DNA from: Xanthobacter dioxanivorans
GTDB lineage: Bacteria; Pseudomonadota; Alphaproteobacteria; Rhizobiales; Xanthobacteraceae
DNA length: 64,000 nt
Direction: 5' to 3'
NCBI RefSeq assembly: GCF_016807805.1
Contig: NZ_CP063362.1
Coordinates: forward strand, 1,911,001-1,975,000
Shown piece after piece: positions 35,752-44,491 of this stretch. The position numbers were made by a program, and so were the translations under genes. The notes under the pieces are model-generated. The model was not told the origin of the DNA. It made no database searches and worked only from the letters and a program-made list of their open reading frames with translations. The first letter of the stretch is position 1. Every line of letters starts with the position of its first letter.

Positions 35752-37248
35752 TCAGCCGTGCGAGCGCTTGGCGGTGTGGGGCGAGAGCGGCCAGGGATTG
35801 TCCGGCCGCGGGGCGAGGGGCAGGAGGCTGTCGTCGGCCCGCACCGAGGCGGCGGGGCGGACCTCCGCCATGTGGCCGCCGAGGGCCGCATAGTCCGACA
35901 GGCGCAGGGTGAACTCGATGGGCGCCACCAGGGCCGGGGTGGGCACGTAGCCGAAGGCGTTCTCCGGCATGCGCGTCACGTCCACCATGAAGGTGATGCC
36001 GCCGCCCGGATAGACATAGACCGGCGCGCCGCCGCAGGTGACATAGGTGAGCGCATCCTTCACCGACTTGGTGAGGCGGACCGGATTCTCCGTGACCCCC
36101 GAGCGCAGGGAGCCGCCCGCCCCCGCCATGAACAGGACGGTGGACAAGGCCGGCTCGCAATTCTCCTTCACCCGCTCGGCGGAGGCCAGGAGGTCGGCCG
36201 GCATCGGCTTGGCGATCGGGGCGAGGGTCTCGTCCAGCTCGAAATAGGCGGCGTGCTCGCCGGTGGTGGAGATGAAGAACAGGCGCAGGCCCGGCCAGGC
36301 GACCTTGGGGTCGAACGCGCCGATGATGGCCAGGGGATCGGTGATGGAGGTGCCGCCCCAGCCGGTGCCCGGCTCGGCCACCTGGAAGTAGCGGCCGGGC
36401 GTGGAGCGGCGGCCCTTCATCCGGATGCCGGTGTCGCGCACGCCCAGCATCTTGCCGGCCTGGTGCTCGGAGAGGACGCCGGTGATGTGGTCGTCCACCA
36501 CCACCACCTCGTCGGCCTTGTCGAACCACTGCTTGGCGAACATGCCGATGGTGGCGGAGCCGCAGCCCACCCGCATGCGCTCTTCCCTCGTGCCGTTGAC
36601 GACGGGCGCCTTGCCGGCCTCCACCACCACGCTGGCGCCGCCGTCGATGGTCAGCTCCACCGGCTTGCCGTTGCACAGGTCGAGCAGCGCCTCGCAGGTG
36701 ATGCGGCCTTCCTTCTTGCCGCCGCCGGTCAGGTGGTGCACGCCGCCCAAGGAGAGCATCTGCGAGCCGTACTCGGAGGTGGTGACATGGCCCACCGGCT
36801 CGCCGGCGGCGCGCACGGTCGCCTGCTCGGGGCCGAGATAGCGGTCGGTGTCGATCTTCACCTTCACGCCGCAATAGCTGAAGATGCCCTCGGTGACGAC
36901 GGTCACCATGTCCACCCCGTCCACCTGCGCCGAGACGATGAAGGGGGCCGGCTTGTAGTCGGGATAGGTGGTGCCGGCGCCGATGGCGGTGACGAAGGTC
37001 TCCGGGCCGGACACCAGCTTGCCGTCCCAGCCCGCCTCGCCGCGATTGAAGGGAACCACCGTGCCGCCCACCGCCAGGGTGCGGTCCAGCACCACGTGGG
37101 GATCCACCCGCACCAGCTCGCCGGCATGGTTGGCGTAGCGGTCGCAGGCCCCGGTCAGGCCCGGCCGGATGTAGCACATCACCGGGCAGGCATCGCAGCG
37201 GATCTTCTCGTCCGCGGCGGGGATCACGGGGCTGGTTTCGTCGGACAT
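35752..37248 (-). CDS. hnr: 6-hydroxynicotinate reductase-like iron-sulfur protein
   Basis: 498 aa from the ATG with GGTGAG upstream; a GTG three codons earlier is possible. Cysteines at residues 18, 21, 25 and 35 (CDACPVMCYIRPGLTGAC) form a [4Fe-4S]-type motif. The long remainder resembles the protein annotated 6-hydroxynicotinate reductase in Eubacterium barkeri, which reduces 6-hydroxynicotinate to 1,4,5,6-tetrahydro-6-oxonicotinate with reduced ferredoxin. The ferredoxin, its reductase and enamidase in the opposite arm support this. First gene of the minus-strand arm, divergent from nicA. The DHITGVLS segment loosely resembles ApbE target sites. Confidence 0.85.
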   Translation of the reverse strand: MSDETSPVIPAADEKIRCDACPVMCYIRPGLTGACDRYANHAGELVRVDPHVVLDRTLAVGGTVVPFNRGEAGWDGKLVSGPETFVTAIGAGTTYPDYKPAPFIVSAQVDGVDMVTVVTEGIFSYCGVKVKIDTDRYLGPEQATVRAAGEPVGHVTTSEYGSQMLSLGGVHHLTGGGKKEGRITCEALLDLCNGKPVELTIDGGASVVVEAGKAPVVNGTREERMRVGCGSATIGMFAKQWFDKADEVVVVDDHITGVLSEHQAGKMLGVRDTGIRMKGRRSTPGRYFQVAEPGTGWGGTSITDPLAIIGAFDPKVAWPGLRLFFISTTGEHAAYFELDETLAPIAKPMPADLLASAERVKENCEPALSTVLFMAGAGGSLRSGVTENPVRLTKSVKDALTYVTCGGAPVYVYPGGGITFMVDVTRMPENAFGYVPTPALVAPIEFTLRLSDYAALGGHMAEVRPAASVRADDSLLPLAPRPDNPWPLSPHTAKRSHG

Positions 37249-37323
37249 GGGACTCACCGCTCAAGGGGCGCGAGGAGCGCCCGCCGGACACGCCCGCCGG
37301 GGCGCGCGGTTTCGGGGGCGCAG

Positions 37324-37343
37324 TTCATATGTGTACTAATGAA
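37324..37343 (-). promoter_or_regulatory. Candidate nicotinate operator, copy for hnr
   Basis: On the minus strand the site reads TTCATTAGTACACATATGAA, matching the ferredoxin-gene copy at 15 of 20 bases, with perfect TTCAT/ATGAA ends. A TTGACA -35 box (complement of 37361-37366) ends 17 bases before it, so the motif covers the -10/start area of the hnr promoter. Repression by occlusion would fit. Confidence 0.6.
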
Positions 37344-37427
37344 ATATGCGACCTTGTCCGTGTCAAGCACAAGGAACGGGCAAGCTGCATTAAAGGGCAG
37401 CAATGCTGACGTGCCGCTTGACGCGCT

Positions 37428-37447
37428 TTCATTTGTATAGAAACAAT
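37428..37447 (+). promoter_or_regulatory. Candidate nicotinate operator, copy for nicA
   Basis: TTCATTTGTATAGAAACAAT matches the ferredoxin-gene copy at 18 of 20 bases. It lies 120 bases before the nicA start, four bases after a TTGACG that could be a -35 box. Confidence 0.62.
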
Positions 37448-37567
37448 CTGGACCAGGCCGCGAACCGGCCAGCCAGAGGGCGGACATGAAACCAAGGTCG
37501 AGCGCCGGCGCGCGTCCCCGGCAGGGTCGCCGACAGTCTTCCGGCTGTCGGCCGGAGCCTGCCTGAC

Positions 37568-38122
37568 ATGTCGGCCGACACATCGCCCGACACTCGGCCT
37601 GACACCGTGCACGACATCGCCGACGCCTCCGATGTCGTGACGGTGACGGTGAACGGCGTCGCCCACCGCTTCGCCCTGCCGCGGACGACGCCGCTGCTCT
37701 ACGTGCTGCGCAACGACCTCGCCCTGAACGGGCCGAAATTCGGCTGCGGCCTCGGCGAATGCGGCGCCTGCACGGTGCTGGTGGACGGGGTGGCCGCGCG
37801 CGCCTGCGTGATGCGGCTCGGTACCGCGGAGGGGCGGAATGTGACGACCTTGGAAGGGCTTGGCACCCCGGAGCGACCGCACCCGGTGCAGGCCGCCTTC
37901 ATCGCCGAGCAGGCCGCCCAGTGCGGCTACTGCCTCAACGGGATGATCATGACCACCGCCGCCTTCCTCGCCCGCACCCCCGATCCCACCCCGGAGGAGG
38001 CGCGCCAGGCGCTGCGCTACAATCTGTGCCGCTGCGGGACCCATGTGGAGATCCTCAAAGCCGTCCTGCGCGCCGCCCGGGAGATGGGGGCGGCCGCCGC
38101 CGGGGAGGGCGTCCGTGACTGA
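37568..38122 (+). CDS. nicA: Nicotinate hydroxylase small subunit, two [2Fe-2S] clusters
   Basis: 184 aa of the xanthine oxidase family small subunit. The plant-type cluster motif FGCGLGECGACTVLVDG is near residue 58, with its fourth cysteine about 13 residues on, and the second cluster motifs are QCGYCLNGMI and LCRCGTH. A 20-residue N-terminal extension rich in Asp/Thr precedes VTVTVNG. It passes electrons from the molybdenum site of NicB during hydroxylation of nicotinate to 6-hydroxynicotinate. ATG start; overlaps nicB by eight bases. Size and pairing match NicA of Pseudomonas putida. Confidence 0.92.
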   Translation: MSADTSPDTRPDTVHDIADASDVVTVTVNGVAHRFALPRTTPLLYVLRNDLALNGPKFGCGLGECGACTVLVDGVAARACVMRLGTAEGRNVTTLEGLGTPERPHPVQAAFIAEQAAQCGYCLNGMIMTTAAFLARTPDPTPEEARQALRYNLCRCGTHVEILKAVLRAAREMGAAAAGEGVRD

Positions 38123-41100
38123 GCCAACCCCTTCTCCTGACACGCTTCTTTCCCGTTCCGGCACGCTCGCGGTGCTGCGCCCGGCGCTGCCGGTGGGCGG
38201 CCTCCAGCGCACGGCGGCCCCGCGCGAGGGCGCCCTCGACCTGTTCCTGTTCCTGGACGATAGCGGGGCGGTGATGGCCTTCAACGGCCATGTGGACCTC
38301 GGCACCGGCATCCGCACCGCGCTGGCCCAGATCGTCGCCGAAGAGCTGGATGTGGCGTTCGATCAAGTCCTTATGGTGCTTGGCCACACCGGCGGCACGC
38401 CCAACCAGGGCGCCACCATCGCCAGCGATTCCATCCAGGTGGCCGCCATCCCCCTGCGCCGCGCCGCCGCCCAGGCGCGGCACCACCTGGTCGGCCTCGC
38501 CGCCGCGGAATTAGGCCTTCCGCCAGAAGCACTTGACGTGACCGACGGCGTGGTGCGCCCCAGGGCCGGCGGCAATGTCGGCATCTCCTACGCCGCGCTG
38601 CTGAGCGGCCGCAAGGACCGGCTGCTGCTGGCCGAGCACGTGGCGCTGAAGCCGGTCGCCGAGCATCGCATCGTCGGCCAAAGGATGCCGCGGGTGGACA
38701 TCCCGGCCAAGGCCACCGGCCAGTTCGTCTATGTCCACGACGTGCGCGTGCCCGGCATGCTGCACGGGCGCGTGGTGCGCCCGCCTTATGCCGGTGTGGA
38801 CGCCGGCGCCTTCATCGGCACCAGCCTGATCTGCGTGGACGAGGCCTCCGTCGCCGGCCTCCCCGGGGTGGTGGCGGTGGTCACCATGGGCGATTTCGTC
38901 GGCGTCGTCGCCGAGCGCGAGGAGCAGGCGGCGGAAGCCGCGCGCCGCCTTGTGGTGCGCTGGAAGCCGACCCCGCCCTTGCCGGACCTCGCCGACGTGG
39001 CGCAGGCGCTGCGCGCCAACCCTTCCACCCCGCGCACCCTCATCGACAGGGGCGACGTGGAGGCGGCCCGCACCGCAGCGGCCGTCCCCATGGATCGCAC
39101 CTATGCGTGGCCCTACCAGATGCACGCCTCCATCGGCCCCTCCTGCGCCGTCGCCGACGTGCGGCCGGATCGGGTAACGGTCTGGTCCGGCACGCAAAAC
39201 CCTTATCCGCTGCGGGCGGATATCGCGCTGCTGCTGGACGTGGCGGAAGACGACATCGACATCATCCGCTTCGAGGCCGCCGGCTGCTACGGCCGCAACT
39301 GTGCCGACGACGTGGCGGCGGACGCGGCCTTGCTGTCGCGCGCCATCGGCCGCCCGGTGCGGGTGCAGCTGACCCGCGAGCAGGAGCACGCCTGGGAGCC
39401 CAAGGGCGCCGCCCAGCTCATGGAGGTGAAGGGCGGCCTCAATGCCGATGGCACCCCGGCCGCCTACGATTTCTCCACCCGCTACCCCTCCAACGCCGCC
39501 GTCACCCTCGCCTTGCTGCTGACGGGACGCGTGCCGGCCAACAATCCCGTCTTCGAGATGGGCGACCGCACCGCCATCCCGCCCTATGCCTACGACAATC
39601 TGCGGGTGGTGGTGCACGACATGGCGCCCATTGTCCGCGCCGCGTGGCTGCGCGGCGTCTCGGCCCTGCCCAACTCCTTCGCCCATGAAAGCTATATCGA
39701 CGAGCTCGCCGCCGAGGCGGGCGTCGATCCGGTGGACTACCGCCTGCGCCATCTTCACGATCCGCGCGCCGTGGACCTGGTGAAGGAGGTGGCGGCGCGC
39801 GCCGACTGGGCGCACCGTACCGGGCCGCGGATGGAAGTGGTGGAGGGGGACGTCGTGCGTGGGCAGGGCTTCGCCTATGCCCTTTACGTGCATTCGAAAT
39901 TCCCCGGCTATGGTGCCGCCTGGTCGGCCTGGGTGGCCGAGGTGGAGGTGAACACGGCCACCGGTGACGTGAAGGTCTCGCGGGTGGTGGTGGGCCAGGA
40001 TTCCGGCCTGATGATCAACCCCGCCGGGATCGAGCACCAGATCCATGGCAACGTCATCCAGTCCACCAGCCGGGTGCTCAAGGAGCAGGTGGGCTTCACC
40101 GACACCGCCGTGGCGAGCCGGGAATGGGGTGCTTATCCCATCCTCACCTTTCCCGAGGTGCCGGTGATCAACGTGGTGCTGATGCCGCGCCCGGACGAGC
40201 CGCCTCTGGGCTCGGGCGAGTCCGCCTCGGTGCCGAGCGCGGCGGCCATCGCCAACGCCATCTTCGACGCCACCGGCGTGCGCATGCGCGAGCCACCCTT
40301 CACCCCGGACCGGGTGCGCGCGGCGCTGGCCGGGCGGGCTCCTCCGGCGGAGCCGAAGCCGGAAAAGCCGAAGCGCTCCTGGTTCGCCCTTGCTGGAGCC
40401 GCGCTGGCGGGGGCGCTCGGCATGGCGGCGATGGCCCTGCCGATCCGCGGCGCCATCGCGCCCGTCGCCCCGCCGGATCCGGCGCAATTCTCCGCCGAGA
40501 TGATCGCCCGCGGCCGCCAGCTCGCGGCGCTGGGCGATTGCGCGGTGTGCCACACGGTGCCGGGCGGCATCGCCAATGCCGGCGGGCGGGCCATGCGGAC
40601 GCCGTTCGGCACCGTCTATGCCACCAACCTCACGCCGGACGCCGAGACGGGCATCGGCCGCTGGTCCTACGCCGCCTTCGAGCGCGCCATGCGCGAGGGC
40701 ATCTCGCGCGACGGGCGGCACCTGTATCCGGCCTTCCCCTACACCGCCTTCACCAAGGCTTCCGATATCGACCTCCAGGCCCTCTACGCCTATCTCATGT
40801 CGCAGCCGGCGGTCTCCGCGCCGACGCCGCAGGCGCAGATGGCCTTCCCCCTCAACATCCGCCCGCTCCTGGCCGGATGGAATGCTCTGTTCCTGCGGCC
40901 GGGGCCGCTCGCACCGGAGCCGGCCCGTTCGCCCCAGTGGAACCGCGGCGCCTACCTCGTGGAAGGGCTCGGCCATTGCGGCGCCTGCCACACCCCGCGC
41001 AACCTCCTCGGGGCGGAGAAGCAGGGCGCGGCGGAGTTCGCCGGCGCCATGGTGGACGGCTGGGAAGCCCCGGCCCTCACCGCCTTGTCGGCCGCGCCCA

Positions 41101-41669
41101 TTCCGTGGACCGAGGCGGAGCTTTATTCCTACCTGCGCACGGGATTCTCGCGTTTCCACGGCACGGCCGCCGGCCCCATGGCGCCGGTGGTGCAGGAGCT
41201 GGCGCACCTGCCGGATGCGGACATCCGTGCCATGGCGGCCTATCTCGCCTCCTTCGCCGATGCCGGTGCCGCAGTCGCTGATCCCGCCGCGCGCGCGGCG
41301 GAGATGGAGACGAGGGCCGAAGCCTCCCTGCGCCCGCTCGACAGCCTGGGCGGCAAGCTCTACGAGGGCGCCTGCGCCGCCTGCCACGCCAAGGAGGGCC
41401 CCACCCTGTTCGGCGTGCGTCCGGCGCTGGCGCTCAACACCAATGTGCATGCCACCCGGCCGGACAACCTGATCCGCGTGATCCTCGACGGCATTCCCTC
41501 GCCGGCAGCCCGCGACCTCGGCGACATGCCGGCCTTCCGCGACAGCCTGGACGACACGCAAGTGGCCGCGCTGGCGCGCTACATCCGCGCCCGCTTCGCC
41601 CCCGACGCGCCCGCCTGGGAGGGGCTGGAGACGACAGTGGCACGGCTGCGGGCGACGCCGGAACATTAG
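38115..41669 (+). CDS. nicB: Nicotinate hydroxylase large subunit: molybdopterin domain fused to triple cytochrome c tail
   Basis: 1184 aa from a GTG that overlaps nicA, close to the length of P. putida NicB. Residues about 20-745 are the molybdopterin-cytosine-type domain, with [20 protein letters not shown] and the [10 protein letters not shown] loop holding the active-site Glu. A membrane helix (about 756-775) leads to three haem c motifs: CAVCH (809), CGACH (955) and CAACH (1087). Thus electrons from nicotinate go to the respiratory chain rather than NAD. A longer ATG frame upstream overlaps nicA heavily and is unlikely. Confidence 0.94.
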   Translation: MTEPTPSPDTLLSRSGTLAVLRPALPVGGLQRTAAPREGALDLFLFLDDSGAVMAFNGHVDLGTGIRTALAQIVAEELDVAFDQVLMVLGHTGGTPNQGATIASDSIQVAAIPLRRAAAQARHHLVGLAAAELGLPPEALDVTDGVVRPRAGGNVGISYAALLSGRKDRLLLAEHVALKPVAEHRIVGQRMPRVDIPAKATGQFVYVHDVRVPGMLHGRVVRPPYAGVDAGAFIGTSLICVDEASVAGLPGVVAVVTMGDFVGVVAEREEQAAEAARRLVVRWKPTPPLPDLADVAQALRANPSTPRTLIDRGDVEAARTAAAVPMDRTYAWPYQMHASIGPSCAVADVRPDRVTVWSGTQNPYPLRADIALLLDVAEDDIDIIRFEAAGCYGRNCADDVAADAALLSRAIGRPVRVQLTREQEHAWEPKGAAQLMEVKGGLNADGTPAAYDFSTRYPSNAAVTLALLLTGRVPANNPVFEMGDRTAIPPYAYDNLRVVVHDMAPIVRAAWLRGVSALPNSFAHESYIDELAAEAGVDPVDYRLRHLHDPRAVDLVKEVAARADWAHRTGPRMEVVEGDVVRGQGFAYALYVHSKFPGYGAAWSAWVAEVEVNTATGDVKVSRVVVGQDSGLMINPAGIEHQIHGNVIQSTSRVLKEQVGFTDTAVASREWGAYPILTFPEVPVINVVLMPRPDEPPLGSGESASVPSAAAIANAIFDATGVRMREPPFTPDRVRAALAGRAPPAEPKPEKPKRSWFALAGAALAGALGMAAMALPIRGAIAPVAPPDPAQFSAEMIARGRQLAALGDCAVCHTVPGGIANAGGRAMRTPFGTVYATNLTPDAETGIGRWSYAAFERAMREGISRDGRHLYPAFPYTAFTKASDIDLQALYAYLMSQPAVSAPTPQAQMAFPLNIRPLLAGWNALFLRPGPLAPEPARSPQWNRGAYLVEGLGHCGACHTPRNLLGAEKQGAAEFAGAMVDGWEAPALTALSAAPIPWTEAELYSYLRTGFSRFHGTAAGPMAPVVQELAHLPDADIRAMAAYLASFADAGAAVADPAARAAEMETRAEASLRPLDSLGGKLYEGACAACHAKEGPTLFGVRPALALNTNVHATRPDNLIRVILDGIPSPAARDLGDMPAFRDSLDDTQVAALARYIRARFAPDAPAWEGLETTVARLRATPEH

Positions 41670-41674
41670 GGGCG

Positions 41675-41689
41675 GACCCGGCGCGGGTC
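41675..41689 (+). terminator. Small hairpin just after nicB
   Basis: GACCCG-GCG-CGGGTC, a 6-bp stem with a 3-base loop six bases past the stop codon. No T-run; a weak terminator or 3' stabiliser at best. Confidence 0.3.
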
Positions 41690-41783
41690 GGTGTCCCCGG
41701 CTCCAGCAGCCGTCATGCCCGGCCCGTCCGGGGATCCGCGGGGCCGCTTGGGGCAGTAGTTTCGTTGGAGCGCCGGCGGATCG

Positions 41784-41815
41784 GTGGATGCCCCGGACCA
41801 ACCGGGACATGACGG
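41784..41815 (+). repeat. REP-like 32-bp palindromic repeat, copy 3
   Basis: GTGGATGCCCCGGACCAA then CCGGGACATGACGG. Opposed by a partial copy (CCGTCATGCCCGG, 41710-41722) about 60 bases upstream, so the two can pair as a BIME-like unit between nicB and the ferredoxin gene. Confidence 0.6.
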
Positions 41816-41902
41816 TTCATACCGGGGACGGCGCGCCTTCTGCCTGCCCGTTCTCTCAGCACGCCTGCTCGAAATATCCGCACCTGGGCGCCGCCCGGCG
41901 CG

Positions 41903-41931
41903 TTGACAGGGCAGGCCTTTTTCCATATTTT
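41903..41931 (+). promoter_or_regulatory. Sigma70-type promoter of the ferredoxin gene
   Basis: TTGACA, 17 bases, then TATTTT, about 60 bases upstream of the ferredoxin ATG. The TTCAT motif begins inside the -10 box, so a bound regulator would cover the start site. Confidence 0.55.
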
Positions 41932-41949
41932 CATTTGTACACAAACAAT
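41930..41949 (+). promoter_or_regulatory. Candidate nicotinate operator, copy for ferredoxin gene
   Basis: TTCATTTGTACACAAACAAT; its core TTTGT-AC-ACAAA is a perfect inverted repeat with a 2-base centre. This is the most symmetric of the four copies and the best model of the site. It overlaps the -10/start region 42 bases ahead of the ATG. Confidence 0.65.
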
Positions 41950-41991
41950 ATTCGATGCAGCCGATCCTGCATCGTCGCGTGGGAGCTCCTC

Positions 41992-42318
41992 ATGGCCTAC
42001 GTCGTCACCGATGGCTGCATCCGCTGCAAATACATGGACTGCGTCTCCGTCTGCCCGGTGGACTGCTTCTATGCCGGGGAAAACATGCTGGTGATCCATC
42101 CGGACGAGTGCATCGACTGCGGCGTGTGCGAGCCGGAATGCCCGGCAGCCGCCATCGTCCCCGACACCGATCCCGGCGCGGGGGCGTGGGCCGCGCTCAA
42201 TGCCGAATATGCGGCGAAGTGGCCGAACATCACCGAGAAGGGCGCCCCGCCGGAGGATGCCGACGCCTGGAACGGGCGCGACGGCAAGGCCGCCTTGTTC
42301 TCCCCCACCGCCGCCTGA
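41992..42318 (+). CDS. fdxA: 7Fe ferredoxin (3Fe-4S / 4Fe-4S), FdxA type
   Basis: 108 aa. N-terminal [18 protein letters not shown] and [16 protein letters not shown] are the cysteine sets of a seven-iron ferredoxin, and the extra cysteine spacing in the first half marks the 3Fe-4S site. A C-terminal extension of about 45 residues is typical of FdxA (WPNITEKG). SD GGGAGC before the ATG. The location with Fpr and enamidase suggests it is the electron donor of 6-hydroxynicotinate reductase. It may also serve general functions. Confidence 0.93.
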   Translation: MAYVVTDGCIRCKYMDCVSVCPVDCFYAGENMLVIHPDECIDCGVCEPECPAAAIVPDTDPGAGAWAALNAEYAAKWPNITEKGAPPEDADAWNGRDGKAALFSPTAA

Positions 42319-42351
42319 TCTTCAGCCCGTCAAAACGTCCGGAGCCTTCCC

Positions 42352-43125
42352 ATGAGCAACCTAATGGAAGAGCGCGTGCTCAGCGTCCACCACTGGACCG
42401 ACCGCCTGTTCAGCTTCACCACCACCCGTGACACCGGCTTTCGCTTCCGCAACGGCGAGTTCACCATGATCGGCATCAAGGTGGACGGAAAGCCGCTGCT
42501 GAGGGCCTATTCGGTGGTGAGTCCGAACCATGAGGACACCCTCGAATTCTTCTCCATCAAGGTGCCGGACGGCCCACTCACCTCGCGTCTCCAGCACCTG
42601 AAGGTGGGCGATCCCATCATCGTCGGCCGCAAGGCCACCGGCACCCTCGTCATCGACAATCTGCGCGACGGCGAAAACCTCTATCTGCTGGGCACCGGCA
42701 CGGGCCTTGCGCCTTTCCTCTCCATCATCCGCGACCCGGAAACCTATGCCCGCTTCGACAAGGTGGTGTTGGTCCACGGCTGCCGCGAGGTGCAGGAGCT
42801 CGCCTATGGCGACCTCATCACCGAGGACCTGCCCGCCCACGAATTTCTCGGCGAGGAGATCGGCGGCAAGCTGATCTATTATCCCACCGTCACCCGCGAG
42901 ACGTTCCGCAACCGCGGCCGCGTCACCGACCTCATCGAGAGCGGCAAGCTGTTCGAGGACATCGGCCTGCCACCCCTCGACAGGGCGCGGGACCGGGTGA
43001 TGTTGTGCGGCTCGCCGCAGATGATGGTGGACCTGCGCGCCATGCTGGAGCAGCGCGGGTTCGAGGAGGGCAACCACGGCGAGGCCGGCGACTTCGTTTT
43101 GGAAAAGGCCTTCGCCGAACGGTGA
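42352..43125 (+). CDS. fpr: Ferredoxin-NADP+ reductase, bacterial type
   Basis: 257 aa. FAD-binding RAYSVVSPNHEDTLEF (residues 51-66), GRKATGTLVIDNL, and the NADP-binding GTGTGLAPFLSIIRDPETY with MLCGSPQMM near the end are standard for Azotobacter/Rhodobacter-type Fpr. The C-terminus FVLEKAFAER also fits that subgroup. It starts 33 bases after fdxA with a good SD (GGAG) and is probably cotranscribed. It would move electrons from NADPH to the ferredoxin for the hydroxynicotinate reduction. Confidence 0.93.
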   Translation: MSNLMEERVLSVHHWTDRLFSFTTTRDTGFRFRNGEFTMIGIKVDGKPLLRAYSVVSPNHEDTLEFFSIKVPDGPLTSRLQHLKVGDPIIVGRKATGTLVIDNLRDGENLYLLGTGTGLAPFLSIIRDPETYARFDKVVLVHGCREVQELAYGDLITEDLPAHEFLGEEIGGKLIYYPTVTRETFRNRGRVTDLIESGKLFEDIGLPPLDRARDRVMLCGSPQMMVDLRAMLEQRGFEEGNHGEAGDFVLEKAFAER

Positions 43126-43171
43126 ATTTTTTCCCCGGCGCGGTTCTCAAGCGCCGCGCCGGGGCCTAATC

Positions 43172-43191
43172 TTCATATGCCTACAAACAAT
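43172..43191 (+). promoter_or_regulatory. Candidate nicotinate operator, copy for enamidase gene
   Basis: TTCATATGCCTACAAACAAT matches the ferredoxin-gene copy at 16 of 20 bases, including TTCAT and ACAAACAAT. It lies 50 bases upstream of the enamidase ATG. Confidence 0.55.
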
Positions 43192-43240
43192 TGACCGGGA
43201 TCGCCCCGCGCGTCTCCGGCCCCGTTTCCGGAGATGCAAG

Positions 43241-44439
43241 ATGGCCCATGATGCCCCGGCGGACCGTCCGGCCCCACCAAGCTCGTCATCCGCAACATCG
43301 GCCTTCTCCTGAGCGGCGACCTCGAAAAGCCCATCCTCGACGCCGACGCCATCGTCGCCGAGAACGGGCGCATCACCGCGGTCGGCCGGCTCAAGGACGT
43401 GGACACGCAAGGCGCCACCACCACCGTGGACGCCAACGGCGCCACCGTCACGCCGGGCCTCATCGACAGCCACGTGCATCCGGTGGCCGGCGACTGGACC
43501 CCGCGCCAGAGCCAGATGAACTGGATCGACAGCTCGCTCCACGGCGGCGTCACCACCATGATCTCGGCCGGCGAGGTGCATTATCCCGGCCGGCCGCGCG
43601 ACGTCATCGGCATCAAGGCCCTCGCCATCACCGCGCAGCGCAGCTTTTCCGCCTTCCGCCCCGGCGGGGTGAAGCTGCATGCCGGCGCGCCGGTGATCGA
43701 GCACGAGATGGAGGAGAACGACTTCAAGGAGCTTGCCGCCGCCGGCGTGAAGCTGCTCGGCGAGGTCGGGCTCGGCGGGGTGAAGGACGGCGAGACCGCC
43801 CGCAAGATGGTGGGATGGGCGCGCAAGTACGGCATCCAGTCCACCATCCACACCGGCGGCCCCTCCATCCCCGGCTCCGGCCTCATCGACAAGGACGTGG
43901 TGCTGGAGGCCGACGCCGACATCGTGGGCCACATCAATGGCGGCCACACCGCGCTGCCGGACGGGCAGATCCGCTGCATCTGCGAGGGCTGCAAGCGCGG
44001 CCTGGAGCTGGTGCACAACGGCAACGAGCGCTCCGCCCTCTACACCTTGCGCATCGCCAAAGAGATGGGTGAGCTGAACCGGGTCATCCTCGGCACCGAT
44101 GGGCCGGCGGGGTCCGGGGTGCAGCCGCTGGGCATCCTGCGCATGGTCTCGCTGCTCTCCTCCCTCGGCGACCTGCCGGCGGAAGTCGCCTTCTGCCTCG
44201 CCACCGGCAACACGGCGCGCATGCGCAACCTGGATTGCGGGCTGATCGAGGTGGGGCGCGTGGCCGACTTCGTGATCATGGACACGGCCCAGCACTCGGC
44301 TGGCCGCACGCTGCTGGAGAGCGTCGGGCTCGGCGACCTGCCGGGCATCGGCATGACCATCATCGACGGCATCGTGCGCACCGAGCGCTCGCGCAATACC
44401 CCACCGGCCACGCGGGTCCCCTTCATCGTCAAGGCCTGA
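43241..44439 (+). pseudogene. ena: Enamidase, with an N-terminal single-base frameshift
   Basis: Cyclic amidohydrolase that opens tetrahydro-6-oxonicotinate to 2-formylglutarate and ammonia. The main frame has GLIDSHVHPVAGDWTPRQ (HxH), SIHTGGPSIPGSG-type and HINGGHTALPDG metal/ligand motifs, GTDGPAGSGVQPLG and ends SRNTPPATRVPFIVKA, closely like Eubacterium barkeri enamidase. Its beginning (TKLVIRNIGLLLSGDLEKPI) has no in-frame start. The SD and ATG (MAHDAPADRPAP) lie in another frame and join it if one C is added to the CCCC run at 43272-43275. Predicted repaired length about 399 aa. Probably a sequencing error; otherwise a truncated protein from a late GTG. Confidence 0.85.
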
Positions 44440-44491
44440 GCCCCCGTGGCCCTCGCCGGACGGGGGCGGCCGCGCGCAGAAGCCCCGGCCG

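Larger units (their letters stand above)
37249..37567. promoter_or_regulatory. Divergent hnr / nicA promoter region
   Basis: This 319-bp AT-richer gap drives both arms of the nicotinate island. It holds two copies of the TTCAT motif, one per direction, and a TTGACA box for the leftward promoter. No gene is seen in it. Confidence 0.65.
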
